From Myxococcales bacterium (lineage in GTDB: Bacteria; Myxococcota; UBA727; GCA-2721815): DNA of 64,000 nucleotides. The notes under the pieces are model-generated. The model did no database searches, was not told where the DNA came from, and saw nothing but the letters and a program-made list of their open reading frames with translations. The stretch is from the NCBI GenBank assembly GCA_002721815.1, contig PBLQ01000006.1, positions 1-64,000 on the forward strand, in the 5' to 3' direction. The position numbers and the translations under genes were made by a program. Each line of letters starts with the position of its first letter. The first letter of the stretch is position 1. This document shows positions 43,290 to 52,409 of the stretch, in pieces.

Positions 43290-44636
43290 ATGACGGATCT
43301 GCTGACACTCAATTCAGAACTCGCATTTTCACCCCAAGTGCAGGGGGGGATTGCGGAACAGGACTATGAAAACGCACTGGGGCAAGCCCGAGCGGCCTTT
43401 GAAGCGGTACAAAAACGGGTGGCATCCGATGAACTCGGATTTTGGAATTTGCCACAAGCCGATGATGATTTGTCGCAAGAAAAAGCAGTTCTGGGTCAGT
43501 TACCGGCCACTGTGGATCACCTGGTGGTTTTGGGGATTGGTGGGTCCTCACTGGGAGGCCGAACCATTCAACGGGCGTTGGGGCAAAAAAGCACCAAGCA
43601 CCAGCTCACTTTTGTGGACAACATCGATCCTCACCAATTTGAAAAATTGTTGGAAAACATCGATCCTTTTCGCACCGCATTTAACGTGATTTCAAAAAGC
43701 GGGGGCACAATCGAGACCGCCTCTCAGTTCGTCATTGCCCGAGACTTCCTCAAGCGACATTTGGGAGAGGAGGGGTATCGAGAACGCATGATCGCCACTA
43801 CCGATCCCTCTCAAGGCGCTTTGCGCGCCTTAGCCGCCGATGAAGGCCTCAAAACCTTACCCATCCCGAGCAATGTGGGGGGCCGTTTTTCTGTGTTGAG
43901 TGCGGTGGGCACCTTTCCGGCGTTGTTCAACGATGTTGATGTGACCGGCATCTTAAAGGGCGCTGCCCAGATGCGCGATGCCTGCAGTGATGCAGACCCT
44001 GAAAACAATCCAGCGCTGAAAAGTGCCTTGCTGCATTATCTCGCAGACACCCAATGTCACCGGAACATTCAGGTCCTGATGCCCTACAGCTCGCGCTTAT
44101 GGGAGCTGGCCCTGTGGTTTGTGCAGCTGTGGGGAGAGAGTCTGGGTAAGAAAACCAATGACCAGGGTGAGCAGGTGGAGTTGGGGCCCACCCCTGTGCC
44201 GGCATTGGGAAGCACCGACCAGCATTCACAGTTACAGTTGTTCATGGAAGGACCGCAGGACAAGTTTGTGAATTTCATTGAAGTGGCCGACCACCAAGCC
44301 GAGTGTGTTTTCCCTGACGATTTACCACCTGCATACGAGTACCTCAGGGGCAGCAGTATGGCGCGTTTGATGAAAGCAGAGTCACAAGGAACAGCCTGGG
44401 CGCTGGCCAATGCTGGACGCCCTTCCATGTGTTTGACCATTCCTCAGGTAACGGCCGAGACCTTGGGGGCGTTGTTCTTTTTCTTTGAAGCCCAGACGGC
44501 TTTTGCGGGTGCACTCTATGGCATCAACGCATTTGACCAGCCCGGCGTAGAAGCGGGCAAGCACATTGCTTATGGTTTGATGGGCCGCGAGGGATTCGAA
44601 GACGCGGTTCCCGCTGCACTCAGAAAAGACAATTAA
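43290..44636 (+). CDS. pgi: Glucose-6-phosphate isomerase
   Basis: The 448-residue enzyme interconverts glucose 6-phosphate and fructose 6-phosphate. Motifs: LGIGGSSLGGRTIQRAL (sugar-phosphate site), SKSGGTIETASQFV, GGRFSVLSAVGTFPAL, LGSTDQHSQLQLFMEG and a C-terminal FDQPGVEAGK with the conserved lysine. The length matches the shorter bacterial type. GGAG sits 8 bases before the ATG at 43290; an earlier in-frame ATG at 43266 lies in the terminator's T-run. Confidence 0.96.
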   Translation: MTDLLTLNSELAFSPQVQGGIAEQDYENALGQARAAFEAVQKRVASDELGFWNLPQADDDLSQEKAVLGQLPATVDHLVVLGIGGSSLGGRTIQRALGQKSTKHQLTFVDNIDPHQFEKLLENIDPFRTAFNVISKSGGTIETASQFVIARDFLKRHLGEEGYRERMIATTDPSQGALRALAADEGLKTLPIPSNVGGRFSVLSAVGTFPALFNDVDVTGILKGAAQMRDACSDADPENNPALKSALLHYLADTQCHRNIQVLMPYSSRLWELALWFVQLWGESLGKKTNDQGEQVELGPTPVPALGSTDQHSQLQLFMEGPQDKFVNFIEVADHQAECVFPDDLPPAYEYLRGSSMARLMKAESQGTAWALANAGRPSMCLTIPQVTAETLGALFFFFEAQTAFAGALYGINAFDQPGVEAGKHIAYGLMGREGFEDAVPAALRKDN

Positions 44637-44639
44637 AAA

Positions 44640-44660
44640 TACCGCCTCATCAAGGCGGTA
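44640..44660. terminator. Terminator hairpin between convergent pgi and rpsT
   Basis: TACCGCCT (44640-44647) pairs perfectly with AGGCGGTA (44653-44660), with A-rich sequence on the left and CTTTAAAA on the right. It could end transcripts from both sides. Confidence 0.7.
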
Positions 44661-44685
44661 CTTTAAAACGAAAAAGGCCGGTTGC

Positions 44686-44946
44686 TTATGAAGCGTTGGC
44701 TGCTTTCATCAATCGTGAGATACGACGAGACGCAGTGGTGCGCTTCAGAATGCCTTTTTGAGCCATAGCAGCCAAGCTGCGAACGGCGGCTTTCACTTCG
44801 CCTTCTTTCCAGTCAGCGCCACCTTTTTGAATTTCTTCACGGGCTTTCTTGAGCTGGGTGCGCATGCCAGAACGTAATACGCGGTTGGCTTCGCGACGCT
44901 TGATGTTTTGTCTGTTTCGTTTCAGTGCCGATTTGTGGTTCGCCAT
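44686..44946 (-). CDS. rpsT: 30S ribosomal protein S20
   Basis: The 86-residue basic protein has the family features MANHKSALKRNRQNIKRREANR and the C-terminal KRTTASRRISRLMKAANA. S20 binds 16S rRNA during early 30S assembly. AGGAGC precedes the ATG. It stands alone, as in many genomes, and is divergent from murJ; S20 mRNA is often autoregulated. Confidence 0.98.
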   Translation of the reverse strand: MANHKSALKRNRQNIKRREANRVLRSGMRTQLKKAREEIQKGGADWKEGEVKAAVRSLAAMAQKGILKRTTASRRISRLMKAANAS

Positions 44947-45011
44947 GAAATTGCTCCTAAAAAAATAAAGTGTTTCGTCCGCTCCGTTAAAGCGGTGATT
45001 TCAACAAGAGG

Positions 45012-45040
45012 GTCTTATGGCCTTTGATTTCACTTGTCAA
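45012..45040 (-). promoter_or_regulatory. Candidate promoter for rpsT
   Basis: On the minus strand a perfect TTGACA (45040-45035) is followed 17 bases later by TAAGAC (45017-45012). The -10 is poor. The resulting leader would contain a CCGCT...AGCGG hairpin before the S20 start. Confidence 0.45.
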
Positions 45041-45146
45041 AAGCCTAAAGGCCGTAATTTCGGGAATTTCCGCCTTTTATGCTAGATGTGCTGCAGGAGA
45101 GGTCCATCCCCAAAAAGAGCCCGCCCCAAGGGCCTTGAGAATGTAA

Positions 45147-46754
45147 ATGTCTGATAATACTGAAGAAAATGGTGAGAAACAGGCGTCTGAGGCGCCTCAA
45201 AGCTCGAATTCGGAAAAAATGGGCATCACCAAGGGCGCTTCCACGGTGGCTTTTTTCACCATGATTTCCCGGGTGGCCGGGCTGATTAGGGATACGGTTT
45301 TGTTCCATATTTTCGGTGCCACCGGGATCACCGATGCCTTTTTTATCGCATTTACCATTCCCAATGTGCTGCGGCGTTTTGTGGCCGAAGGGGCACTGAC
45401 CGTTGCCTTCGTCCCCGTTTATACCGACATCAAGGAAAAGCGCGGACAAAAAGCGGGGCTGGAATTCTTTGCGAAGGTGCTGGGCCTCGTGTTGTGTTTT
45501 GTCTCGTTGTTGGCACTGATTGGCATCGTCTTTGCGCCCGCATTTGTGTTGGCCTTTGCCAGTGGTTTTGCAGACAAGGCGGAGCAGTTGGCATTAACCG
45601 TTTCCATGACACGGTTTTTATTTCCGTACGTGTTGTTTATTTCACTGGTGGCTTTGGCCATGGGAATATTAAATGCCCATCGAATCTTTGCATCGTCAGC
45701 AGCTGCGCCCATATTTTTGAACCTTTCCATGATCGGTGCCTGTCTGTTTTTGACTCCGTATTTGGATGAGCCCATTTATGCCCTGGTTATCGGCGTCTTG
45801 GTGGGTGGTATCGCTCAATGGTGTTTGCAATGGTTTAACTTGCACAAAAATAAATTGTGGGTGATGCCCCGGTTTCAGTTTCGCGCGCCAGATGTGGCGC
45901 GCTTGGTAAAACTTTTGTTGCCCACCATGTTCGGGTTGGCGGTGTATCAGATCAACATCATCGTCCTGCGGCAGTTGGCGTCGTATTTGCCCGAAGGACA
46001 CATTTCTTATTACTACAATGGTGACCGTTTGATGCAGTTGGCTTTTGGGGTTTTTGCCATCGCCATTGCCACCGCCTCGTTTCCCACCATGAGTGAACAG
46101 GCATCTCGTGGGGAATGGGAGAAATTCAAATCCACGTGGCGTTTCTCTTTCCGGCTCACCATGTTCATCACCGTTCCTGCTGCCCTTGGCTTGGCGGCAA
46201 TCGCTTTACCCATTGTGTCCGTCTTATATGTACATGGTGCGTTTACCGCGGCGGACGCACAAATCACGGCCTATACGGCCATGGCTTTTGCCCCGGGGCT
46301 GCTCGCCATGGCCACGGTGCGAAATGTGGTGCAGACCTTTTATGCCCTCGAGGACACCAAAACTCCGGTGAAGGTGGCCACTTTGATTCTTTTCGTCAAT
46401 TTGGCTCTGGGTCTGCTTTTGATTCGTTACGAAGTGGTAGGGTTGGCACTGTCCCTCAGTTTGTCCACTTCCATTCAAGCACTCATCTTGCTGGTTTTAT
46501 TGCGGCGCCGTATCGGCGCTTTGGGGTTCGCCGATCTATTGAAGGCATTCCTTGGGAACTTAACCCTCGGTCTGTTGGCCGTCGGAGCTGCTTATGGCGT
46601 TTCAACGTTGGGTGATTGGCCGTTGGGCCTCACGTTTTCTAATGTGGCTTGTTTGGGCGCTTCGTTGGCGTCGGCGGTTATGGTTTATGGGGCAGGGTCG
46701 CTCTTACTCAAGCAACAAGAAGCACTCACCGTTTTGGCGCGATTCAAGCGCTAG
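45147..46754 (+). CDS. murJ: Lipid II flippase MurJ
   Basis: A 535-residue member of the MviN/MurJ family that flips the peptidoglycan precursor lipid II across the inner membrane. About 14 hydrophobic segments are visible. Signatures: FFTMISRVAGLIRDTVLFHIFG, TDAFFIAFTIPNVLRRFVAEGALTVAFVPVY. The first 25 residues are polar (MSDNTEENGEKQASEA). The gene ends in a four-base overlap with mazG on the opposite strand. A TATGCT at 45078-45083 could be its -10 box, without a good -35. Confidence 0.94.
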   Translation: MSDNTEENGEKQASEAPQSSNSEKMGITKGASTVAFFTMISRVAGLIRDTVLFHIFGATGITDAFFIAFTIPNVLRRFVAEGALTVAFVPVYTDIKEKRGQKAGLEFFAKVLGLVLCFVSLLALIGIVFAPAFVLAFASGFADKAEQLALTVSMTRFLFPYVLFISLVALAMGILNAHRIFASSAAAPIFLNLSMIGACLFLTPYLDEPIYALVIGVLVGGIAQWCLQWFNLHKNKLWVMPRFQFRAPDVARLVKLLLPTMFGLAVYQINIIVLRQLASYLPEGHISYYYNGDRLMQLAFGVFAIAIATASFPTMSEQASRGEWEKFKSTWRFSFRLTMFITVPAALGLAAIALPIVSVLYVHGAFTAADAQITAYTAMAFAPGLLAMATVRNVVQTFYALEDTKTPVKVATLILFVNLALGLLLIRYEVVGLALSLSLSTSIQALILLVLLRRRIGALGFADLLKAFLGNLTLGLLAVGAAYGVSTLGDWPLGLTFSNVACLGASLASAVMVYGAGSLLLKQQEALTVLARFKR

Positions 46755-47602
46755 GTACGCTCGGCTTTGAGTGCTTCCTTGGCTTGTTGCCACCGCTCTT
46801 CTAGGTCATCCAGAGGCAACTCCTGAGGTCGTTTGCCTTCTGCCCATAACTGCTGTTCCACCCGAGCAAATCTGTCTTTAAATTTGTTCATGGTCCCGCG
46901 CAGAGCACTTTCTGGATCGATGCCCAAATGCCGAGATAAGTTCACAATGGCGTAGAGCAGGTCTCCCAATTCTTCCATCATGTTTTCGGCATGTTGTTTT
47001 TGAATGGCCTCTTTGAGCTCTCCCAGTTCTTCTTCGATTTTTTCAATGACGCCCACGGTATCTGGCCAGTCAAATCCAACTTCATGTGCCTTCTCCCCCA
47101 TGCGGTAGGCACGCAGCAGGGCGGGCAATGCTTTGGGCACTGAATCAAAGAGGCCCTCCCGGGCGTTGGGGTTGGCTTCTCGTTCCAGTGCTTTGATTTC
47201 TTCCCAGCCACGCTTTTCGCCCGAGTGGTTGGGGTCGAAGAGTTCTGGATGCCGGCGAATCAGTTTGTCGGTAATGGCACGGCACACATCGCCCGCGTCA
47301 AACGCCTGTTGCTCTCGTCTAATTTGGGCTTGGAAAACGACCTGCAACATCAAATCGCCCAATTCTTTGCAGTGGGTATCCGTATCATCAGCTTGGTCCA
47401 ATGCATCGAGCACTTCATGGGCTTCTTCCAGCAAGTAAGGGCGCAGGCTCTCCAACGTTTGGGCCCGATCCCAATCGCAGCCGTTTTCGCTTCGCAGAAA
47501 AGCCATCAGATCTGCCAGGCGCCTAAAATCATCCCCCCATTGGGCGGGACTGGTCACAGGGATGGGTTTGCTCGGTGCCGATGATGATGGATCTGCGGTC
47601 AT
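46751..47602 (-). CDS. mazG: Nucleoside triphosphate pyrophosphohydrolase MazG
   Basis: MazG hydrolyses NTPs/dNTPs to monophosphates and pyrophosphate, limiting mutagenic or stress nucleotides. The 283 residues contain two MazG helical domains. The first has FLRSENGCDWDRAQT, LLEEAHEVLDAL and ELGDLMLQVVFQAQI (metal-binding Glu/Asp); the second has MEELGDLLYAIVNLSRH. The N-terminal 20 residues are Ser/Pro-rich and not conserved. AAAGGA lies upstream of the ATG at 47602. Confidence 0.95.
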   Translation of the reverse strand: MTADPSSSAPSKPIPVTSPAQWGDDFRRLADLMAFLRSENGCDWDRAQTLESLRPYLLEEAHEVLDALDQADDTDTHCKELGDLMLQVVFQAQIRREQQAFDAGDVCRAITDKLIRRHPELFDPNHSGEKRGWEEIKALEREANPNAREGLFDSVPKALPALLRAYRMGEKAHEVGFDWPDTVGVIEKIEEELGELKEAIQKQHAENMMEELGDLLYAIVNLSRHLGIDPESALRGTMNKFKDRFARVEQQLWAEGKRPQELPLDDLEERWQQAKEALKAERT

Positions 47603-47766
47603 GGACGGGGTCCTTTGCTAGGTTTGTTTGACTGTTTTTCACTGTATTTAGGGGGTTTCAAGGTCTGAGACGCATTTTTGCGCTAGAATGTTGGTGGGAA
47701 TCTTGACCTGAGGGAAGGTTGTAACTGATAATTTCACGGTAGATGTCTTTCATAAAAGGAGTTGGC

Positions 47767-48627
47767 TTGTACCAGCGCTTCGATCGCAACACCATTGTCA
47801 GTGCCACCAGTGATACCAGTGACGACCTGTCTGGTCTCAGTGAGTCGCAAGGCTTTATTCTTTCTCGTCTGCAGGGCATGCCCCAAACCATCGCCGCCGT
47901 GGCTGAAATGTGTAATTTGGACGAGGAGGATTGCTTGAATGAAGTAGATGAACTCATTCAAGCCGGTTTGGTGAACATCGAAGGGCATGGCCAAGCGCGC
48001 CTGCCCTACGATGAAGATCGTAAAATCAAAGAACTCCCTCGAATTCCATTCTCCGAAGATGTGGAGGCCCAAGAGCGACGCGCACGGAACTCCCGCAACC
48101 GCCGAATGAATGACCTGCGCCGTGATCGCAGACTGGCCAAAAACCCCATGGTGGCGAGGTTACGTCAAGCAAAAAACCTTTTTGAGCAGGGTGAGCTGGC
48201 TTTTCACCGGCACCATTGGCAAGAAGCATCCAATACCATGAAATTGGTTTTGTCCTTTGGCATTATGGATAAACAAATGCGTGAACGTGCTCAGGAAATC
48301 ATCGTGTTGGCGCAAGCCGACCAAGCGGAAGACCTGTTGAAAAAAGCAGAACAGATGGCCACCGGTAAGCGTTTTCAAAAAGCTGCTGATTTGGCGGAAA
48401 AAGTGGTGGAGTTGTGTGGCAACAACAGTCGTATTTTGGAGCGGGCGGCTTTGTTGCTCACTAAAGCAGATCGCGACACGTTGATCGTATGGACGCGCTT
48501 GCTGGCCCAATATGAAAAGCGAGAAGAGTGGTACCAAGCGCTTCGTGCCGCCGATGAAATCCTCAAACTCAAGCCCTTGGACGGGGCCATGCGCCGTAAA
48601 TATGAGGAATTACAGCCCAAAGTCTAA
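47767..48627 (+). CDS. TPR-like protein encoded beside an Hsp70
   Basis: Not recognised beyond a helical, TPR-like fold. Residues about 20-75 look like a small winged-helix module (ILSRLQGMPQTIAAVAEMC ... LIQAGLV); a basic stretch follows (RRARNSRNRRMNDLRRDRR), then helical repeats in QAKNLFEQGELAFHRHHWQEA, KAEQMATGKRFQKAADLAE and AADEILKLKP. The TTG at 47767 has AAGGAG five bases upstream, giving 286 residues; an ATG at 47743 without such a site would give 294. The Hsp70 gene follows 95 bases later, which suggests a cochaperone or regulatory link. Confidence 0.7.
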   Translation: MYQRFDRNTIVSATSDTSDDLSGLSESQGFILSRLQGMPQTIAAVAEMCNLDEEDCLNEVDELIQAGLVNIEGHGQARLPYDEDRKIKELPRIPFSEDVEAQERRARNSRNRRMNDLRRDRRLAKNPMVARLRQAKNLFEQGELAFHRHHWQEASNTMKLVLSFGIMDKQMRERAQEIIVLAQADQAEDLLKKAEQMATGKRFQKAADLAEKVVELCGNNSRILERAALLLTKADRDTLIVWTRLLAQYEKREEWYQALRAADEILKLKPLDGAMRRKYEELQPKV

Positions 48628-48722
48628 TTCGGTCATTTTGTTGGCCTTTCGATGCTGTTTATTTTGCGTTCCTTGAAAAATATTTGTTAATCTAAGCACT
48701 TAGAAAGAGGGCCAGGTGCGCC

Positions 48723-50591
48723 ATGGATAAAGTCATCGGTATCGATTTAGGGACGGTCAACTCGTGTGTGGCGACCATTCAGGCCGGTTCGCCCGTGGTG
48801 ATTCCCAACAAGGGCGGATATCAAACCACGCCGAGCATTGTGGCCTTTGGCGCGGGGACCACCAAGTTAGTGGGTCAAGTGGCCAAGCGACAGGCAGTGG
48901 TGAATGCCGATCGTACAATTTATGCCTTCAAAAGATTGATCGGTCGCAACTGGAGCAGTTCGCAGGTTCAACGAATTTTACACCAACTCGCGTATACTGC
49001 CGTGGAAGGCCCCAATGGGGATGCCCGCGTTCTCATTGGCGAGAAGATGCACCCCATTCCCGAAATCTCGGCGGTGGTTCTCCAAGAATTACGTCAAGTG
49101 GCAGAAGGGTATCTCAATGAAGAGGTCCACCGTTGCGTGATCACCGTGCCTGCTTACTTCAATCACAGTCAGCGGCAGGCCACCAAAGAGGCGGCGGAGA
49201 TCGCGGGTTTGACTGTCATGCGAATGGTGAGCGAGCCCGTGGCCGCGGCATTGGCCTTTGGCTACGGCAAGGACATGAACAAGCGTATCGCTGTCTACGA
49301 CCTCGGTGGCGGAACCTTTGATATTTCCATTCTTGATATTGGCGCGGGCGTTTTTGAGGTGGTGTCCACCAGTGGTGATGACTTTTTAGGTGGCACCGAT
49401 TTCGACATGCAATTGGTGGACTTGTTGGCCGAAGAATTCGAGGCGTCGCATAATGTTGACTTGCGTCACGATAAGGCGGCATTGCAGCGTTTGCTCGAGG
49501 CTTGTGAAAAAGCCAAAATGGATTTGTCTCAACTGCAGGTTTCAGAAATCAATCTGCCATTCATCATCCAAGTGGGTGGTGGCGCGTTGCATTTACAGCG
49601 CAACATCAATCGGGCCGAATTAGAGCGCGTGAGTGAAGGGCTGGTGGAGCGCAGCATCAGCATTTGTCAGCAAGTCCTCACCCAGGCGAAGATCGGCGTT
49701 CAAGAGATTGACGAAGTGGTTTTAGTGGGCGGCATGACCCGGATGCCCCTGGTTCAAGAAGCGGTGAAACGATTTTTCAAAAAGGAACCCTCAAAAAACA
49801 TTCCCCCCGATGAAGCCGTGGCTTTGGGTGCATCGATCCAGGCCGCCATGCTGAATGCCGAGGGCTACAGCGAAGAAGAGTCTTTTCAAGAGGTCCAACT
49901 CTTAGATGTGACGTCTCACAATCTGGGGATTGAGATTGCAGGTGGGCTGATGCACACCTTAATTGAGAAAAACTCCACGTTGCCAGCCACCACCCGCAAG
50001 CGGTTTCACACCAACCGCCCCGGACAGCGGGAGGTGAGGGTCAAAGTGTATCAAGGCGATAACCGAAAGGTCGAGAACAACGAGATGTTAGGAGAGGTCG
50101 TGTTGGGCAACCTCCGAGAGGCTGACCGTGGCGAGGTTTCCATTGATATTACCTTTGGCATTGATCAAGAAGGATTGGTCAATGTCGCCGCCATTGATTC
50201 TGAGACGGGCCGACAACGTTCCGTGGCAGTTCGTGCCAATACCGGTTTAGACAATGAAGAGAAAGAAGATCTGGTGTCTCAATTTGCAGCCGAAGAGGCT
50301 GAAGAGGCCGGGCTGGAGATTTCGGTCCCCGCTCCTGAGCAAGATGAGATTGTGGTTCAAATGCAAAACCTGATTGTGGAGGTGGAAAAATATTACACCG
50401 CCTTTACCCGAATTATGGCCGCAAGTGGCGAAGACGTGATGGAGAGTCACAGTGCGTTGGTTGAGGTTTTGGTCACCAAGAGTAAAGAGGCGGTGAACGA
50501 GCAAGACGTAGAGGCCGTTCGTGAAAACTATGAGCCCATGGAACAGCTCCTCGACGATCTTAAAACTGAGGTGGCCGAGGCCCAAGCTTAG
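48723..50591 (+). CDS. dnaK: Hsp70 family chaperone, DnaK-like
   Basis: A 622-residue Hsp70. The ATPase domain has IGIDLGTVNSCVATI at 5-19 (second T of GTTNS replaced by V), YDLGGGTFDISILDIG and VGGMTRMPLVQEAV. The substrate domain follows from about 390 with LLDVTSHNLGIEIAGG and STLPATTRKRFHTN, then a helical lid ending EVAEAQA, without an EEVD-type tail. Full DnaK is about 610-640 residues. No grpE or dnaJ is seen nearby, so it is probably a paralogue. The ATG is preceded by a weak AGGTG. Cotranscribed with the methyltransferase gene six bases downstream. Confidence 0.9.
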   Translation: MDKVIGIDLGTVNSCVATIQAGSPVVIPNKGGYQTTPSIVAFGAGTTKLVGQVAKRQAVVNADRTIYAFKRLIGRNWSSSQVQRILHQLAYTAVEGPNGDARVLIGEKMHPIPEISAVVLQELRQVAEGYLNEEVHRCVITVPAYFNHSQRQATKEAAEIAGLTVMRMVSEPVAAALAFGYGKDMNKRIAVYDLGGGTFDISILDIGAGVFEVVSTSGDDFLGGTDFDMQLVDLLAEEFEASHNVDLRHDKAALQRLLEACEKAKMDLSQLQVSEINLPFIIQVGGGALHLQRNINRAELERVSEGLVERSISICQQVLTQAKIGVQEIDEVVLVGGMTRMPLVQEAVKRFFKKEPSKNIPPDEAVALGASIQAAMLNAEGYSEEESFQEVQLLDVTSHNLGIEIAGGLMHTLIEKNSTLPATTRKRFHTNRPGQREVRVKVYQGDNRKVENNEMLGEVVLGNLREADRGEVSIDITFGIDQEGLVNVAAIDSETGRQRSVAVRANTGLDNEEKEDLVSQFAAEEAEEAGLEISVPAPEQDEIVVQMQNLIVEVEKYYTAFTRIMAASGEDVMESHSALVEVLVTKSKEAVNEQDVEAVRENYEPMEQLLDDLKTEVAEAQA

Positions 50592-50597
50592 TCCCTT

Positions 50598-51413
50598 ATG
50601 GCAGGATCTCTCACCGACTACCTTTTATTAAATTATGATCGTCATGCTCTTTATGACCGACCTGATTGGTACGATTTTGATTACATTGGCTACAAAGCTG
50701 AAGCTCCCTTTTACCATGGGGTGATTGAGCGGGGGATGTCCGAAGGGCAAGTGTTCGTGGAGCTGGGAGCGGGCAGTGGCCGCTTGCTACAAGACTTGTT
50801 ACGCGCAAAAGTCAAATGTCATGCGGTGGAGCCCAACATTCACATGCTTAAAGCTTGCCAAAAAATGGCCCGCGAACTTTCTGCTATCGAGGTGTTTAGC
50901 AGTGAATGTGCAAAAGCACATGATTTTCTGGGGCCGCCTGAGGACCCAGTGGGTTTCATCGCTTTCCCTTTTAATGGGCTGTTGCATATTCATACGCTGG
51001 CAGAATTAAATGAAGCGCTACAACATGTTTTTCAACGATTGCCGCCGGGCGGTTTGTTCGCCTGTGACATCATGGCACCGGCATGGGAGGTGATGGAAGT
51101 AGGGAGTGTGGAATGGGGGCGTTTGGATGAGCGCGTCTCTCCGCAGACCGGAGAGCCGGTTTGGACCTATGACCGATGTCGTTTTGAACCAGCCACCCAT
51201 CTCATGCATTCGGAGTTACGATTTATTGAAGAAGGCGCCTCACGCGGCGTCGAGCTGTACTACGCCCAACGCATGTGGACCTACCAAGAATTATTGGGTG
51301 CATTACACCATGCTGGGTTCGGGGTTGAAGAAATTTATGGCGACGTGGATTTTGCGGCTTTCGATGAAAACAGTCCACGGCTGTTGGTTTTGGCCCAAAA
51401 GCCTGAAGGTTAA
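50598..51413 (+). CDS. Class I SAM-dependent methyltransferase
   Basis: A 271-residue methyltransferase with SAM-binding motif I FVELGAGSGRLLQDLL at 53-68, and AVEPNIHMLKACQK at about 76-89 as motif II. The C-terminal part is mixed beta strands and helices. The target (protein, lipid, nucleic acid or small molecule) cannot be told. It starts six bases after the Hsp70 stop, so it is in that operon, and its TAA directly abuts the diiron protein on the other strand. Confidence 0.84.
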   Translation: MAGSLTDYLLLNYDRHALYDRPDWYDFDYIGYKAEAPFYHGVIERGMSEGQVFVELGAGSGRLLQDLLRAKVKCHAVEPNIHMLKACQKMARELSAIEVFSSECAKAHDFLGPPEDPVGFIAFPFNGLLHIHTLAELNEALQHVFQRLPPGGLFACDIMAPAWEVMEVGSVEWGRLDERVSPQTGEPVWTYDRCRFEPATHLMHSELRFIEEGASRGVELYYAQRMWTYQELLGALHHAGFGVEEIYGDVDFAAFDENSPRLLVLAQKPEG

Positions 51414-52409
51414 TTAAATACCAGTGGCTGTGAGGCCCAAACGGTTCAGGTGGGAGCGGTGGTATTTCTTCACCCGCATCATGGCCTCTTGCGCATCGAC
51501 ACCCAGCTGCGCCATATTTTGGGCGTTCTCTTCAAAAATGGCCACCATTTTTTGGCTTAAGAGAGACAGTGTTTCGTGCACGTAGGACTGCTTTTCAGGT
51601 TCCTTATCCATCATCTCTCTTAGCTTGACGAGGCCAAAGCCCACATGTCGTCGTTCATCTTGCAGCACGGTATCCAAAATCTGCGAAGTCCCTGGATCGA
51701 GGTCGCGCAATAAAACCGAATAAAACTCAAAAAAGCCCAGGGCCAATCCCTCTAGGGCTAAGTTTTGACCCACGACGCCACCCACAAAGTCTCTAGATTC
51801 ACAAACCCGCTCGCGCATGTGTTCATGGAATTCATACATGCGTTCGCCCACGTATTTTTTCATGGTGGCCTCTAGGTCGGTAAAGCCCATGCGGTAAAGA
51901 CGTTTGGAAAACACCTCCACGTGCCGGGCTTCATCGGCCACTTGTGTGGCTAAAAAGGTACGGGTGTTTTCATCCGGGGCGTGCGCACAAAGGAATGCCG
52001 AACATTCAAGAGCGATTTTTTCGCCCTTTAACCCGCCTGCAATGGCACCGGCCACCGCGTGGAAAATTTCGGAGGGAAGTTCACGAAATTGTGCTTGGGT
52101 GAGCGGGGGGACTTTTGGATCGTAACCGTATTGGGTACCGTTCAGGAACCGTTCGGTATAATCGCGCCAGTGTTGGTACTCATAAAGTTTGCCGTATTGG
52201 GCCAAAGGGGCCTCAATATCACCATTGACGATCTCTGTACCCGAAGCTTCCAGTTCTGGCTCGGGCAGATGCGCTGCATCTGGCAAAGAGGGTTCAATGG
52301 CGGGGCCTTCATCCGTTTGGTCAAACATACGGAGAGAATGAACCATTCTGGGACGTTGATCAATGGGGCTTTGGGCTGGCCAGTGGATGACACCCTTCAG
52401 AGAAAACAT
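51414..52409 (-). CDS. Ferritin-like diiron protein, R2-like or oxygenase type
   Basis: Up to 331 residues, mostly helical. Four-helix-bundle metal motifs are present: EKIALECSAFL, ADEARHVEVF, LALEGLALGFF and LQDERRHVGFG, giving two Glu-x-x-His pairs plus two further Glu. The family includes ribonucleotide reductase R2-like proteins and diiron oxygenases; the reaction is unknown. The ATG at 52409 overlaps the phosphomevalonate kinase gene by 50 bases; Met codons at 52346 and 52328 are equally possible, as the first 40 residues are not conserved. Probably translated with the mevalonate genes. Confidence 0.82.
   Translation of the reverse strand: MFSLKGVIHWPAQSPIDQRPRMVHSLRMFDQTDEGPAIEPSLPDAAHLPEPELEASGTEIVNGDIEAPLAQYGKLYEYQHWRDYTERFLNGTQYGYDPKVPPLTQAQFRELPSEIFHAVAGAIAGGLKGEKIALECSAFLCAHAPDENTRTFLATQVADEARHVEVFSKRLYRMGFTDLEATMKKYVGERMYEFHEHMRERVCESRDFVGGVVGQNLALEGLALGFFEFYSVLLRDLDPGTSQILDTVLQDERRHVGFGLVKLREMMDKEPEKQSYVHETLSLLSQKMVAIFEENAQNMAQLGVDAQEAMMRVKKYHRSHLNRLGLTATGI

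Noticed and set aside
48692-48703. CTAAG-CA-CTTAG palindrome upstream of the Hsp70 gene as a CIRCE (HrcA) site
   Set aside because: CIRCE is two nine-base arms around nine bases; this is a 12-base palindrome with a two-base centre and different sequence. It might bind another regulator, but nothing supports HrcA.
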